Positions 1 to 8,867 of a stretch of 64,000 nucleotides of DNA are shown piece after piece. The first letter of the stretch is position 1, and each line of letters starts with the position of its first letter. The translations under genes were made by a program, and so were the position numbers. Under the pieces are notes generated by a model that saw only the letters and a program-made list of their open reading frames with translations, was not told the origin of the DNA and searched no databases. Source of the stretch: Klebsiella grimontii (GTDB lineage Bacteria; Pseudomonadota; Gammaproteobacteria; Enterobacterales; Enterobacteriaceae); the NCBI RefSeq assembly GCF_900200035.1, contig NZ_FZTC01000015.1, positions 558,001 through 622,000 of the forward strand. Direction: 5' to 3'.

Positions 1-283
1 TGCCGCGCTGGCCGCTGGTGGAGTTGCCGGTCAGGTTAACGCCGGGCATGGTACGAATAATTTCCGACACGTCGCGCGCGGGCGGGCGTTTACGAATTTC
101 ATCCGCGGTAATGGTTGAAACGCCGGGGGCCTGCAGGTTCTGCTCGGCGGCGGTGACGACCATGGTTTCATCAGCGGATGCGGCTTTGCTATCGGAGACC
201 GTTTCCGCCGCGCTCAGCGGAAAGGTAGCCCCGTAGATTCCCAGATTGACCAGCAAGGCCAGGGATTTGATCCTGTTATTCAT
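1..283 (-). CDS. fepA: Ferric enterobactin outer-membrane receptor FepA, N-terminal part
   Basis: Only the first 94 codons lie in the window; the gene runs off the left edge. The product is the TonB-dependent outer-membrane receptor that imports ferric enterobactin. The translation begins MNNRIKSLALLVNLGIYG, a signal peptide ending near residues 25-26. A TonB-box-like ETMVV follows at about residues 39-43, and then the start of the plug domain (QAPGVSTITADEIRK, TMPGVNLTGN), which closely matches the E. coli FepA I recall. The start is set by AGGAA a few bases upstream of the ATG at 283. It is divergent from fes across a Fur-box region, so iron repression is expected. Confidence 0.95.
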   Translation of the reverse strand, partial: MNNRIKSLALLVNLGIYGATFPLSAAETVSDSKAASADETMVVTAAEQNLQAPGVSTITADEIRKRPPARDVSEIIRTMPGVNLTGNSTSGQRG

Positions 284-553
284 TGTAATTCCTGCTTTTC
301 GTCGCCGCCTTCCCCAAAGGCCCTTCCCGTCGGGAGGGGAGGCGGAATCAATAGTGCCGGTAGAGGGCAAAGGCATTCCATCGCTGGCTAAATGAGCCCT
401 CTCTGACATGTTTATTTTTGAAAGACGCGCTTCCCACAGCGCGCTAATACGCTATTGCAAATGAAAATAGTTATCAATAATATTATCAATAAATATTGCG
501 TTTATTAATGCGTTTGTTGATAAATGTCACGATAAACATAGGGTTGAAAAGGA
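284..553. promoter_or_regulatory. Divergent fepA/fes promoter region with Fur-box-like sequence
   Basis: This 270-bp gap separates fepA (minus) from fes (plus). Around 459-500 there is a strongly AT-rich stretch with overlapping GATAAT/ATTATC-type units (ATAGTTATCAATAATATTATC region), resembling tandem Fur boxes. Fur repression of the fepA-fes region is established in E. coli; site assignment here is by eye. The part near fepA (300-350) is GC-rich and holds nothing I recognise. Confidence 0.65.
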
Positions 554-1753
554 ATGCATAAGACAGGATGCGACGACTGGTGGCGCACTATCTCCGGTCC
601 GCAAATAGAGGCCGTGGACGACGCGTATCGGGTGACCTTCTGGTGGCGCGATCCGGCGGGCGACGAAGCGTCTTCGGCAACCCGCCGGGTGTGGATTTAT
701 ATTACCGGCGTGACTGACCATCATAAAAACGCCGTGCCGCAAACGCTGCAGCGCATTCCCGGCACCGATGCCTGGCGCTGGCAAACCACGCTTTCTCCCA
801 CCTGGCGCGGCAGCTACTGCTTTATCCCTTCCGCGCGCGACGACGACTTTTCTCCTCAGCTTTTTAACGGCGACGGCCCGGACCGCGCGCTGCTGCGCGA
901 AGGCTGGCGCAGGCTGCTGCCGCGGGCGATTGCCGACCCGCTCAATCCGCAAAGCTGGAAGGGCGGGCGCGGTCACGCGGTCTCCGCGCTGGAGCTGCCG
1001 GAAGCCCCGGAGCAGCCGGGCTGGGCGCTGCGTGAAGAACCTTATCAGCCTCCGATCTGCATTGAGTGGCGCAGCCAGCGGCTCGGCAACCGCAGACGAA
1101 TATGGGTTTACGCCACCGGCGACGCGCAGCCGCAGCAGCGCCCGCTGGCGATCCTGCTCGACGGCCAGTTCTGGGCCGAAAGTATGCCGGTATGGTCGCC
1201 GCTGGCGGGCTTAACCCGCGAAAAACGGCTGCCGCCGGCGGTTTATCTGCTGATTGACGCGATTGATAACCCGCACCGGGCCGCAGAGTTGCCCTGCAAT
1301 GACGCGTTCTGGCTGGCGGTACAGGAAGAGCTGCTGCCAATGGTTCACCGACTAGCGCCTTTCAGCGATCGCGCCGATCGCACGGTGGTGGCGGGTCAGA
1401 GCTTTGGCGGCCTGGCCGCGATGTTCGCCGCCCTCTACTGGCCCCAGCGCTTTGGCTGCGTGCTCAGCCAGTCCGGCTCCTACTGGTGGCCGCATCGCGG
1501 CGGCGCGCAGACGGGCCTGCTGATTGACCGCCTGAGCCGCGGCGAAATACAGCCGCAAGGGCTACGTATCTGGCTGGAAGCCGGTCTTCGCGAGCCGATC
1601 ATTTTTCGCGCCAACCAGGCGCTGCTGGCGCATCTGGAACAGCAGACGATTTTCTGGCGTCAGGTTGATGGCGGGCATGATGCGCTGTGCTGGCGCGGCG
1701 GGCTGACGGCGGGGCTCATCCAGCTGTGGCAGCCTTTATGCCGTGACGAGTAG
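554..1753 (+). CDS. fes: Enterochelin (enterobactin) esterase Fes
   Basis: Cytoplasmic esterase that hydrolyses the trilactone of ferric enterobactin so that iron can be released. The 399-aa length matches the E. coli enzyme. The alpha/beta-hydrolase nucleophile motif GQSFGG is present with Ser283, and a C-terminal DGGHDALCW supplies the catalytic His. The N-terminal part (WWRTISGPQIE, VWIYITGVTDHH) is the usual Fes N-domain. The start ATG at 554 follows AAAAGGA. It is the first gene of fes-ybdZ-entF, with 27 bp to ybdZ, and transcription is expected to be Fur-controlled from the divergent region upstream. Confidence 0.95.
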   Translation: MHKTGCDDWWRTISGPQIEAVDDAYRVTFWWRDPAGDEASSATRRVWIYITGVTDHHKNAVPQTLQRIPGTDAWRWQTTLSPTWRGSYCFIPSARDDDFSPQLFNGDGPDRALLREGWRRLLPRAIADPLNPQSWKGGRGHAVSALELPEAPEQPGWALREEPYQPPICIEWRSQRLGNRRRIWVYATGDAQPQQRPLAILLDGQFWAESMPVWSPLAGLTREKRLPPAVYLLIDAIDNPHRAAELPCNDAFWLAVQEELLPMVHRLAPFSDRADRTVVAGQSFGGLAAMFAALYWPQRFGCVLSQSGSYWWPHRGGAQTGLLIDRLSRGEIQPQGLRIWLEAGLREPIIFRANQALLAHLEQQTIFWRQVDGGHDALCWRGGLTAGLIQLWQPLCRDE

Positions 1754-1780
1754 CAACGCGCGCTTTACGAGGAATTTGAC

Positions 1781-1984
1781 ATGCAATTCAGTAATCCCTT
1801 CGACAATCCACAAGGGCAGTTTTACATCCTGCGCAATGAGCAGCAGCAGTACAGCCTGTGGCCGCACCACTGCGCGCTGCCGCAAGGCTGGTCGGTAGAG
1901 TGCCCGCCGCAGTCGTTAGAGGCGTGCAACGCCTGGCTGGCGGCGAACTGGTCTACCTTGACCCCCGCCCACCATGCGTCCTGA
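1781..1984 (+). CDS. ybdZ: MbtH-like protein YbdZ
   Basis: A 67-aa MbtH-like protein, a small chaperone/activator of NRPS adenylation domains, here presumably of EntF. The family signature is visible: NPFDNPQGQFYILRNEQQQYSLWP followed in parts by LPQGW and AACNAWL-type residues with conserved tryptophans. It lies between fes and entF, with about 10 bp to the EntF start. A GAGGA-type ribosome-binding site precedes the ATG at 1781. Confidence 0.92.
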   Translation: MQFSNPFDNPQGQFYILRNEQQQYSLWPHHCALPQGWSVECPPQSLEACNAWLAANWSTLTPAHHAS

Positions 1985-1994
1985 GGAGCCGATA

Positions 1995-4900
1995 ATGACC
2001 ACACGTTTACCGCTGGTTGCGGCGCAGCCGGGGATCTGGATGGCGGAGCGCCTCTCGACGCTGCCCGGCGCATGGAGCGTCGCCCACTATGTTGAGCTGC
2101 GCGGCGATATTGACCCAGTCCTGCTCGGGCGGGCGATTATCACCGGGCTCTCTCAGGCCGACACCCTCAGCATGCGCTTTTGTGAAGATAGCGGCGAAGC
2201 CTGGCAGTGGGTTGATGAACGCCGCGTTTTTGCCGAACCGGACTATCAGGATCTGCGCGCGGCGAGCGACCCGCACGCCGCCGCGCTGGCGAGGATGCAG
2301 GCCGACCTCGGGCAGAATCTGCGGGTGGACGGCGGTAATCCGCTGGTCTGCCATCAGCTGCTGCGGGTAGGCGATAACCGCTGGTACTGGTATCAGCGTT
2401 ACCACCATTTGCTGGTCGATGGCTTCAGCTTCCCGGCCATTACCCGCCAGACCGCCGCGATTTATCGCGCCTGGCAGCGCGGCGAAGAGACGCCCGCCTC
2501 GCCGTTTACGCCCTTTGCCGAGGTGGTGGAAGAGTACCAGCGCTATTACGGCAGCGATGCCTGGCAGCGCGACAAAGCGTTCTGGCAGGCGCAGCGTCAG
2601 GCGCTGCCGTCTCCGGCCTCGCTGTCGGATGCGCCGCTGGCGGGAAGGGCGACCAGCAGCGATATCTGGCGCATGAAGCTGGAGGTGGATGCCGGCGTCT
2701 TTAGCCGGCTGGCGGCAAGCGCGCCGCAGTGCCAGCGCGCGGACCTGGCTCTGGCGCTGACCGCCCTGTGGCTGGGACGGCTGTGCAGCCGAACGGAGTA
2801 TGCCGCAGGCTTTATTTTTATGCGTCGTATGGGCTCCGCGGCGCTCACCGCCACCGGTCCGGTGCTCAACGTTCTGCCGCTGGCGGTCACCATTGACGCC
2901 GGGGAAACGCTGGCGGAGCTGGCCGCGCGTCTTGCCGGACAGCTGAAGAAAATGCGCCGCCATCAGCGCTATGACGCCGAACAGATTGTCCGCGACAGCG
3001 GCAAGGCGGCGGGCGACGAACCGCTGTTTGGCCCGGTGCTTAATATTAAAGTTTTTGATTATCAGCTGGATATCGATGGCGTACAGGCGATTACCCATAC
3101 CCTGGCGACCGGTCCGGTCAACGACCTTGAGCTGGCGCTGTTCCCGGATGAAGCCGGCGGCCTGTCGCTGGAGGTGCTGGCCAATAAGCAGCGTTACGAT
3201 AAACAGACGCTGGGCAACCATATCGCCCGACTTTCCGCGCTGCTGGCGCAATTTGCCGATAATCCGGCCCTGCGCTGCGGCGACGTGAATATGCTATCGG
3301 CGGCGGAAGCGGAGCAGCTACAGCGGGTGAACGCCACCGCCGTCGATCTGCCGCTCACCACCCTGAGCGCGCGGGTGGCGGAACAGGCGGCGAAAACCCC
3401 GGATGCCCCGGCGCTGGCGGACGGCCGCTGGCAGTTTAGCTACCGCGAGATGCGCCAGCAGGTGGTGGCGCTGGCTGAACAGCTTCGCGCGCGGGGCGTC
3501 AAGCCGGGCGATAGCGTGGCGGTGGCGCTGCCGCGTTCGGTATTCCTGACCCTGGCGCTGCACGGCATCGTTGAAGCCGGCGCCGCGTGGCTGCCGCTGG
3601 ATACCGGCTATCCCGACGATCGTCTGCGGATGATGCTGGAAGACGCACGGCCGTCGCTGCTGATTACCTCTGAAGATCAGCGGGCGCGCTTTAGCGATAT
3701 CCCCGGCCTCGAAAGCCTGTGCTATCAACACCCGCTGGCGGCGGCGGATGCCGCGCCGCTGGCGCTCTCGCAGCCGGAGCATACCGCGTATATCATCTTC
3801 ACCTCCGGCTCGACGGGGAGACCGAAAGGGGTCATGGTCGGGCAAACCGCCATCGTCAACCGCCTGCTGTGGATGCAGGACCACTATCCGCTCACCGCCG
3901 ATGATGTGGTGGCGCAGAAAACGCCGTGCAGCTTTGATGTATCGGTCTGGGAGTTCTGGTGGCCGTTTATCGCCGGCGCGCAGCTGGTGATGGCCGAGCC
4001 GGAGGCCCATCGCGATCCGCTGGCGATGCAGCAGTTCTTCGCCCGCTACGGCGTGACCACCACCCACTTTGTCCCCTCGATGCTGGCGGCGTTTGTCGCC
4101 TCGCTGAATACGGAAAACGTCGCCTCGTGCCATACCCTGCGCCGGGTCTTCTGCAGCGGCGAAGCGCTGCCGACGGCGCTGTGCCGGGAGTGGGAGGAGC
4201 TGACCGGCGCGCCGCTGCATAACCTGTACGGCCCGACGGAAGCTGCGGTGGACGTCAGCTGGTATCCGGCCTGCGGGCCTGAACTGGCGGCGGTAACCGG
4301 CGCCAGCGTGCCGATTGGCTGGCCGGTGTGGAATACCGGCTTACGCATCCTCGATGCATCGATGCGCCCGGTACCGCCGGGCGTGGCGGGGGATCTCTAC
4401 CTGACCGGCATTCAGCTGGCGCAGGGCTATCTCGGGCGCCCCGATTTAACCGCCAGCCGCTTTATCGCCGACCCTTACGCGCCGGGCGAGCGCATGTACC
4501 GCACCGGCGACGTTGCCCGCTGGCTGGATAACGGCGCGGTCGAGTATCTCGGGCGCAGCGACGACCAGCTAAAAATCCGCGGCCAGCGGATCGAACTCGG
4601 GGAAATTGATCGCGCAATGTCGGCGCTGCCGGACGTTGCGCAGGCGGTGGCTCACGCCTGCGTCTTCAACCAGGCGGCGGCGACCGGGGGCGATGCCCGC
4701 CAGCTGGTGGGCTATCTGGTTTCTGAATCCGGCCTGCCGCTGGATACCGAGGCGCTTAAAGCGCGGCTTGGCGAACAGCTGCCGCCGCATATGGTGCCGG
4801 TGGTGCTGATTCAACTGCCGGCGCTGCCGCTGAGCGCCAACGGCAAGCTGGATCGCAAAGCGCTGCCGCTGCCGACGCTGAGCCGCGTAAGCCGCGGTCG

Positions 4901-5882
4901 TCCGCCGGAGCCGGGCGTGGAAACCACCGTCGCCTCGGCGTTCAGCCAGCTGCTGGGCTGCGAGGTGAACGATATCGACGCCGATTTCTTCGCCCTTGGC
5001 GGCCATTCGCTGCTGGCGATGCGTCTGGCGGCGACGCTCGGCCGCGAACTGCAACGCCAGGTGACGCCGGGGCAGGTGATGGTCGCTTCTACCGTCGGCA
5101 AGCTGAGCGCGCTGCTGGCATCGGATCTGAGCGATGAGCAGGCGCAACGGCTGGGCTTCGACGCGATCCTGCCGCTGCGCGAGAGTGACGGCCCGACGCT
5201 GTTTTGCTTCCATCCAGCTTCCGGTTTTGCCTGGCAGTTCAGCGTGCTGGCGCGTTATTTAAGCCCGCGTTGGTCGATCGTCGGCATTCAGTCGCCGCGA
5301 CCGCACGGGCCGATGGCGACGGCGGCGGATCTGGATGCGGTCTGCGAGCATCATCTGCAAACCCTGCTTTCGCAGCAGCCCCACGGCCCCTATTATCTGC
5401 TGGGCTATTCGCTCGGCGGCACCCTGGCGCAGGGAATAGCCGCCCGCTTACGCCAGCGCGGCGAAGCGGTGGCGTTTCTCGGCCTGCTGGATACCTGGCC
5501 GCCGGAAACGCAGAACTGGGCGGAGAAAGAGGCCAACGGTCTGGACCCTGAGGTGCTGGCGGAGATCGCCCGCGAGCGCGAGGCGTTTCTGGCCGCCCAG
5601 CAGGGGCAGGCTTCCGGTGAGCTGTTCAGCGTTATCGAGGGTAACTACGCCGACGCGGTGCGCCTGCTGACCACCGCGCACAGCGCGAAGTTTGACGGTA
5701 AGGCGACGCTGTTCGTGGCGGAGAAAACCCGTCAGCCCGGGATGGAGCCGCAGAGGGTCTGGGGGCCGTGGGTCGGCGAGCTGGAGGTGTTTAGCCAGGA
5801 TTGCGCCCACGTGGATATTATCTCCCCGCAGGCCTTTGAGGCGATTGGCCCGGTGGTCAGGGAGATCCTCGGGGAAGGATAG
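1995..5882 (+). CDS. entF: Enterobactin synthase component F (NRPS)
   Basis: A 1295-aa nonribosomal peptide synthetase that activates serine, condenses it with 2,3-dihydroxybenzoate and releases the cyclic trilactone. Domain order: condensation (HHLLVDG at 137-143), adenylation (FTSGSTG starting at F602), peptidyl carrier (GGHSLLAM with phosphopantetheine Ser1005) and thioesterase (GYSLGG with Ser1139, a late AHVD histidine). Length agrees with E. coli EntF (about 1293 aa). I chose ATG 1995 (MTTRLPLVAAQPG) over the in-frame ATG at 1974 because GAGGAG at 1983-1988 is well spaced and the N-terminus then aligns with EntF. E. coli has fepE just downstream; it is absent here. Confidence 0.96.
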   Translation: MTTRLPLVAAQPGIWMAERLSTLPGAWSVAHYVELRGDIDPVLLGRAIITGLSQADTLSMRFCEDSGEAWQWVDERRVFAEPDYQDLRAASDPHAAALARMQADLGQNLRVDGGNPLVCHQLLRVGDNRWYWYQRYHHLLVDGFSFPAITRQTAAIYRAWQRGEETPASPFTPFAEVVEEYQRYYGSDAWQRDKAFWQAQRQALPSPASLSDAPLAGRATSSDIWRMKLEVDAGVFSRLAASAPQCQRADLALALTALWLGRLCSRTEYAAGFIFMRRMGSAALTATGPVLNVLPLAVTIDAGETLAELAARLAGQLKKMRRHQRYDAEQIVRDSGKAAGDEPLFGPVLNIKVFDYQLDIDGVQAITHTLATGPVNDLELALFPDEAGGLSLEVLANKQRYDKQTLGNHIARLSALLAQFADNPALRCGDVNMLSAAEAEQLQRVNATAVDLPLTTLSARVAEQAAKTPDAPALADGRWQFSYREMRQQVVALAEQLRARGVKPGDSVAVALPRSVFLTLALHGIVEAGAAWLPLDTGYPDDRLRMMLEDARPSLLITSEDQRARFSDIPGLESLCYQHPLAAADAAPLALSQPEHTAYIIFTSGSTGRPKGVMVGQTAIVNRLLWMQDHYPLTADDVVAQKTPCSFDVSVWEFWWPFIAGAQLVMAEPEAHRDPLAMQQFFARYGVTTTHFVPSMLAAFVASLNTENVASCHTLRRVFCSGEALPTALCREWEELTGAPLHNLYGPTEAAVDVSWYPACGPELAAVTGASVPIGWPVWNTGLRILDASMRPVPPGVAGDLYLTGIQLAQGYLGRPDLTASRFIADPYAPGERMYRTGDVARWLDNGAVEYLGRSDDQLKIRGQRIELGEIDRAMSALPDVAQAVAHACVFNQAAATGGDARQLVGYLVSESGLPLDTEALKARLGEQLPPHMVPVVLIQLPALPLSANGKLDRKALPLPTLSRVSRGRPPEPGVETTVASAFSQLLGCEVNDIDADFFALGGHSLLAMRLAATLGRELQRQVTPGQVMVASTVGKLSALLASDLSDEQAQRLGFDAILPLRESDGPTLFCFHPASGFAWQFSVLARYLSPRWSIVGIQSPRPHGPMATAADLDAVCEHHLQTLLSQQPHGPYYLLGYSLGGTLAQGIAARLRQRGEAVAFLGLLDTWPPETQNWAEKEANGLDPEVLAEIAREREAFLAAQQGQASGELFSVIEGNYADAVRLLTTAHSAKFDGKATLFVAEKTRQPGMEPQRVWGPWVGELEVFSQDCAHVDIISPQAFEAIGPVVREILGEG

Positions 5883-5888
5883 AAAAAC

Positions 5889-5965
5889 TCCCGGGTTGCG
5901 GCGTAAACGCCTTACCCGGGCTACCGTTTCTGCCAGCCCGGCTAAGCGCAGCGCGAGCCGGGAAT
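5889..5965. repeat. REP/BIME-type repeat pair between entF and fepC
   Basis: Two imperfect GC-rich palindromic units in opposite orientation. The first is CCCGGGTTGCGG...CCTTACCCGGG and the second is GCCCGGCTAAGCGCAGCGCGAGCCGGG. They sit between the convergent 3' ends of entF and fepC. Near-identical units recur at 25929-26024 and related ones at 10131-10173, 16291-16427 and 48898-48982. Such elements usually act in mRNA 3'-end stability or gyrase binding. Confidence 0.8.
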
Positions 5966-5967
5966 AT

Positions 5968-6762
5968 CTATCGGCGACCCAGCGGCACCACCAGCGGCGT
6001 ATGCGCCACCGGATCCTCTATGATCGTACAGCGCAGACCGTAAATCTTTTCAATGAGCTCCGCGCTGACGATCTCCTTCGGCGCGCCTTCGGCGACGATT
6101 TTACCCTCGCGCAGGGCAATCAAATGGGTCGCGTAGCGGCAGGCCTGGTTCAGATCGTGCAGCACCGCCGCCAGCGTATAGCCCTTCTGCTGATTCAGCT
6201 CGCTTAGCAGCTCAAGCAGATCGATCTGATGGCTGATATCCAGCCAGGTGGTAGGCTCATCGAGCAGCATAATCGCCGTCTCCTGGGCCAGCACCATGGC
6301 GATCCACGCCCGCTGGCGCTGGCCGCCGGAGAGGGTATCGACGCTTTGCCGCGCGAGGTCGGTAATGCCGGTGGCCTTCATCGCCCTGCTGACCGCCTCT
6401 TCATCCTCTTTGCGCCAGCGGGTAAACAGCGGCTGGTGCGGATAGCGCCCGCGGGCCACCAGCTCCTGAACCGTTATATCCCCCGGCGTGGTGGCGTTCT
6501 GCGCCAGCAGGCCGATGCGCTTTGCCACCTCTTTACTGGCGTAACGCTGGATCTGCTCGCCGTCGAGATAAACATGACCGCTGGCGGGCGTCATCAGGCG
6601 GCTCAGGGTGCGCAGCAGCGTCGATTTACCGCAGCCGTTGGGGCCAATAATGGCGGTAAAGTGGCCGTCGGGAATGGTGACGTTCAGCGATTCGGCGATG
6701 GTTTTTTTGCCGTACGCCAGGGTCAACTGGTCGCCGCGCAAACGGGAGGTGACAGCGGTCAT
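5968..6762 (-). CDS. fepC: Ferric enterobactin ABC transporter ATP-binding protein FepC
   Basis: The 264-aa ATPase of the inner-membrane ferric enterobactin importer. It shows Walker A GPNGCGKST, the signature LSGGQRQR, Walker B MLLDEPTTWLD and a switch histidine (VLHDLNQ). It works with the FepD/FepG permeases and binding protein FepB. Its start overlaps the fepG stop by 4 bp, the last step of a fepD-fepG-fepC operon read leftward from the fepD/entS promoter. Confidence 0.96.
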   Translation of the reverse strand: MTAVTSRLRGDQLTLAYGKKTIAESLNVTIPDGHFTAIIGPNGCGKSTLLRTLSRLMTPASGHVYLDGEQIQRYASKEVAKRIGLLAQNATTPGDITVQELVARGRYPHQPLFTRWRKEDEEAVSRAMKATGITDLARQSVDTLSGGQRQRAWIAMVLAQETAIMLLDEPTTWLDISHQIDLLELLSELNQQKGYTLAAVLHDLNQACRYATHLIALREGKIVAEGAPKEIVSAELIEKIYGLRCTIIEDPVAHTPLVVPLGRR

Positions 6763-7751
6763 TTTTTGCGGGACTCCTGAATTAATAACCCGATAAGGTA
6801 GAGGCCGCCAATGCTGACGGTCACCACGCCCACCGGTAACTGATAGGGCATAAACAGACGCTGCGCGCAGTAGTCAGACAGCGCCAGCAGCAGGGCGCCG
6901 CACAGCGCCGCCTGGGCCAGCCCCCAGCGGGCGGTACCGCTAAGGCGCCGCGCGATATGCGGGGCCACGAGGGCGATAAAGGAAATCGGCCCGGCGAGGG
7001 CGGTAGCGGCGGCGGTCAGCACCACCCCGACCAGCATCAGCAGCAGCCGCGAGCGTTCAACCCGCACGCCCAGCGCGCAGGCGGTATCGTCGCCCATCTC
7101 CAGCAGCCGCATACGCCGCGCCAGCAGCGCCCCGCACGCCAGCATCAAGAGAATCAGCGGCGCGGAGGGCCAGGTTTTTCCCCAGGTCAGACCGTTAAGC
7201 GAACCGGCATACCACAGCCCGGCGGAGAGGGCGGTTTCCAGCGAAGCGCGCAGCAGCAGCCAGGTATTGAACGCCACCAGCATGGCCCGCACGCCGATGC
7301 CGATAATAATCAGGCGAAAGGTCTCAATGCCGTTGCGCCACGCCAGCAGCCAGACCACCAGCGCGGTGAGAATACCGCCAACCATTGCCGCCATGGCGTT
7401 GGCCGCCAGGTTCTGGCCGAACATCACCATCGCCACCAGCACGCCGCTCCACGCCCCGGTGTTGAACCCCATCACGTCCGGACTGCCCAGCGGGTTGCGG
7501 GTCAACGACTGGAAAATCGCGCCGCTGACGCCAAGGGCGGCGCCGATCAGCAGCGCCATCAGCACGCGCGGCAGACGCCACTCGGTCACCACCAGGGTGA
7601 CGTTACGCGGCGCATCGCCAAGCAGCGCGGAGATAACCTGCTCAACGCTTAACGGCACCAGGCCGCTACCCAGCCCCCACAGGGAGACCAGCACGCTGGC
7701 GACCAGCAGTAGCAAACAGCTCAATATCAGGCGACGAGAAGGCGCAATCAC
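6759..7751 (-). CDS. fepG: Ferric enterobactin ABC transporter permease FepG
   Basis: A 330-aa FecCD/BtuC-type permease with about nine or ten hydrophobic segments. Visible family motifs are GAALGVSGAIFQSLTRNPLGSPDVMG near residue 75-100 (in pieces) and the cytoplasmic loop VAPHIARRLSG that contacts the ATPase. It overlaps fepD upstream and fepC downstream by 4 bp each, giving translational coupling. It pairs with FepD as the heterodimeric channel. Confidence 0.95.
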   Translation of the reverse strand: MIAPSRRLILSCLLLLVASVLVSLWGLGSGLVPLSVEQVISALLGDAPRNVTLVVTEWRLPRVLMALLIGAALGVSGAIFQSLTRNPLGSPDVMGFNTGAWSGVLVAMVMFGQNLAANAMAAMVGGILTALVVWLLAWRNGIETFRLIIIGIGVRAMLVAFNTWLLLRASLETALSAGLWYAGSLNGLTWGKTWPSAPLILLMLACGALLARRMRLLEMGDDTACALGVRVERSRLLLMLVGVVLTAAATALAGPISFIALVAPHIARRLSGTARWGLAQAALCGALLLALSDYCAQRLFMPYQLPVGVVTVSIGGLYLIGLLIQESRKK

Positions 7752-8755
7752 ATGCCACCTCCGCGCGGCTGGCGGCGCACCAGCCAGATCAGCACCGGCG
7801 CGCCAATAAAGGCGCTGACCACTGAAACCCGCAGTTCGCCGGGCACCAGCAGGCGCCCCAGCACGTCGGCAAACAGCAGCAGGGCGGGGGTCGCCAGTAG
7901 GGTCACCGGCAGCGACCAGCGATGATCCGCGCCCACCAGCCAGCGGGCCATATGCGGCATCATCAGGCCGATAAAGGCGATCGGCCCCACCACCGCCGTG
8001 GCGCTACCGCACAGAACGGTAATCGCCAGCAGACCAATAAGCTGAGTCCGCGCGACCCGGCTGCCGAGCGCGGTGGCCGTATCGTTGCCGAGGCTCAGGC
8101 TGTTTAAGGCCCGGCTCAGCAGCAGGGTCACCAGACCGGCAATCAGCACCGGGATCAGCACAATTTTCAGGGTTTGCAGGGTGCGCACGTCGAGCGAACC
8201 CGCCTGCCAGAAGCGCAGCTGGTCATAGACGTCGGGATTAAGCAGCGCGATACCGCTGGAAAGCCCTTCCAGCACCGCCGCCAGGGCGACCCCCGCGAGG
8301 GTCAGGCGCACGGGGCTGAGCTGGCCGCCGCCCTGGCTGCCGGTAAAGGCGACCAGCAGCGAGGCGCCGAACGCGCCGCAAAAGGCCATCAGCAGCTGCT
8401 CCTGCGGCGAAGAAAGGCCAAACAGCGCCGCGCCCAGCACGATAGCGAAGCTGGCGCCGGAGTTGACGCCGAGGATCCCGGGGTCCGCCAGCGGGTTGCG
8501 GGTCAGCGTTTGCATCAGCGCGCCGGCCAGACCCAGCGCGCCGCCGGCCAGCAGCCCGGCGAGGGTTCGCGGCAGCCGGGCATCAAGGACGATGGTGCAA
8601 TCGGCGCTCTGGCAGGTGCCGGTGAAGGCATCGAGGACGACGCTAAACGGTAGGGGTTTGGCGCCGATCAGCAGGCTGAGCGCAACGGCGATGATTAAAA
8701 CGATTAAAAGACCCGGCACGGCAAAGGCGCGCGCCGCGGTCGTGGAACACGACAT
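7748..8755 (-). CDS. fepD: Ferric enterobactin ABC transporter permease FepD
   Basis: A 335-aa FecCD-type permease and the first gene of fepD-fepG-fepC. Motifs include GGALGLAGALMQTLTRNPLADPG, split across the second membrane region, and GLMMPHMARWLVG for ATPase coupling. The ATG at 8755 lies about 15 bp from the start of a Fur-box-like stretch, so transcription probably begins inside the fepD/entS gap. Confidence 0.95.
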   Translation of the reverse strand: MSCSTTAARAFAVPGLLIVLIIAVALSLLIGAKPLPFSVVLDAFTGTCQSADCTIVLDARLPRTLAGLLAGGALGLAGALMQTLTRNPLADPGILGVNSGASFAIVLGAALFGLSSPQEQLLMAFCGAFGASLLVAFTGSQGGGQLSPVRLTLAGVALAAVLEGLSSGIALLNPDVYDQLRFWQAGSLDVRTLQTLKIVLIPVLIAGLVTLLLSRALNSLSLGNDTATALGSRVARTQLIGLLAITVLCGSATAVVGPIAFIGLMMPHMARWLVGADHRWSLPVTLLATPALLLFADVLGRLLVPGELRVSVVSAFIGAPVLIWLVRRQPRGGGM

Positions 8756-8867
8756 GGCTTACATCCCTGGCATGATAATGATAGTAATTATCGTTATCGA
8801 TTCTATTCAGTTATGTTAGCATGTGCACCCATAAAAATGGTATGGAAAATAATAACAAGGCGCTGTC
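8756..8867. promoter_or_regulatory. Divergent fepD/entS promoter with Fur box
   Basis: At about 8772-8800 the sequence reads ATGATAATGATAGTAATTATC then GTTATCGATTC in adjoining bases, an excellent match to the GATAATGATAATCATTATC Fur consensus. It sits between fepD (minus) and entS (plus), as in E. coli. Confidence 0.85.

Noticed and set aside
2007-3251. Long minus-strand open frame (about 414 codons) opposite entF
   Set aside because: Shadow of a GC-rich coding strand: no family resemblance, Arg/Gln-rich, fully inside entF.
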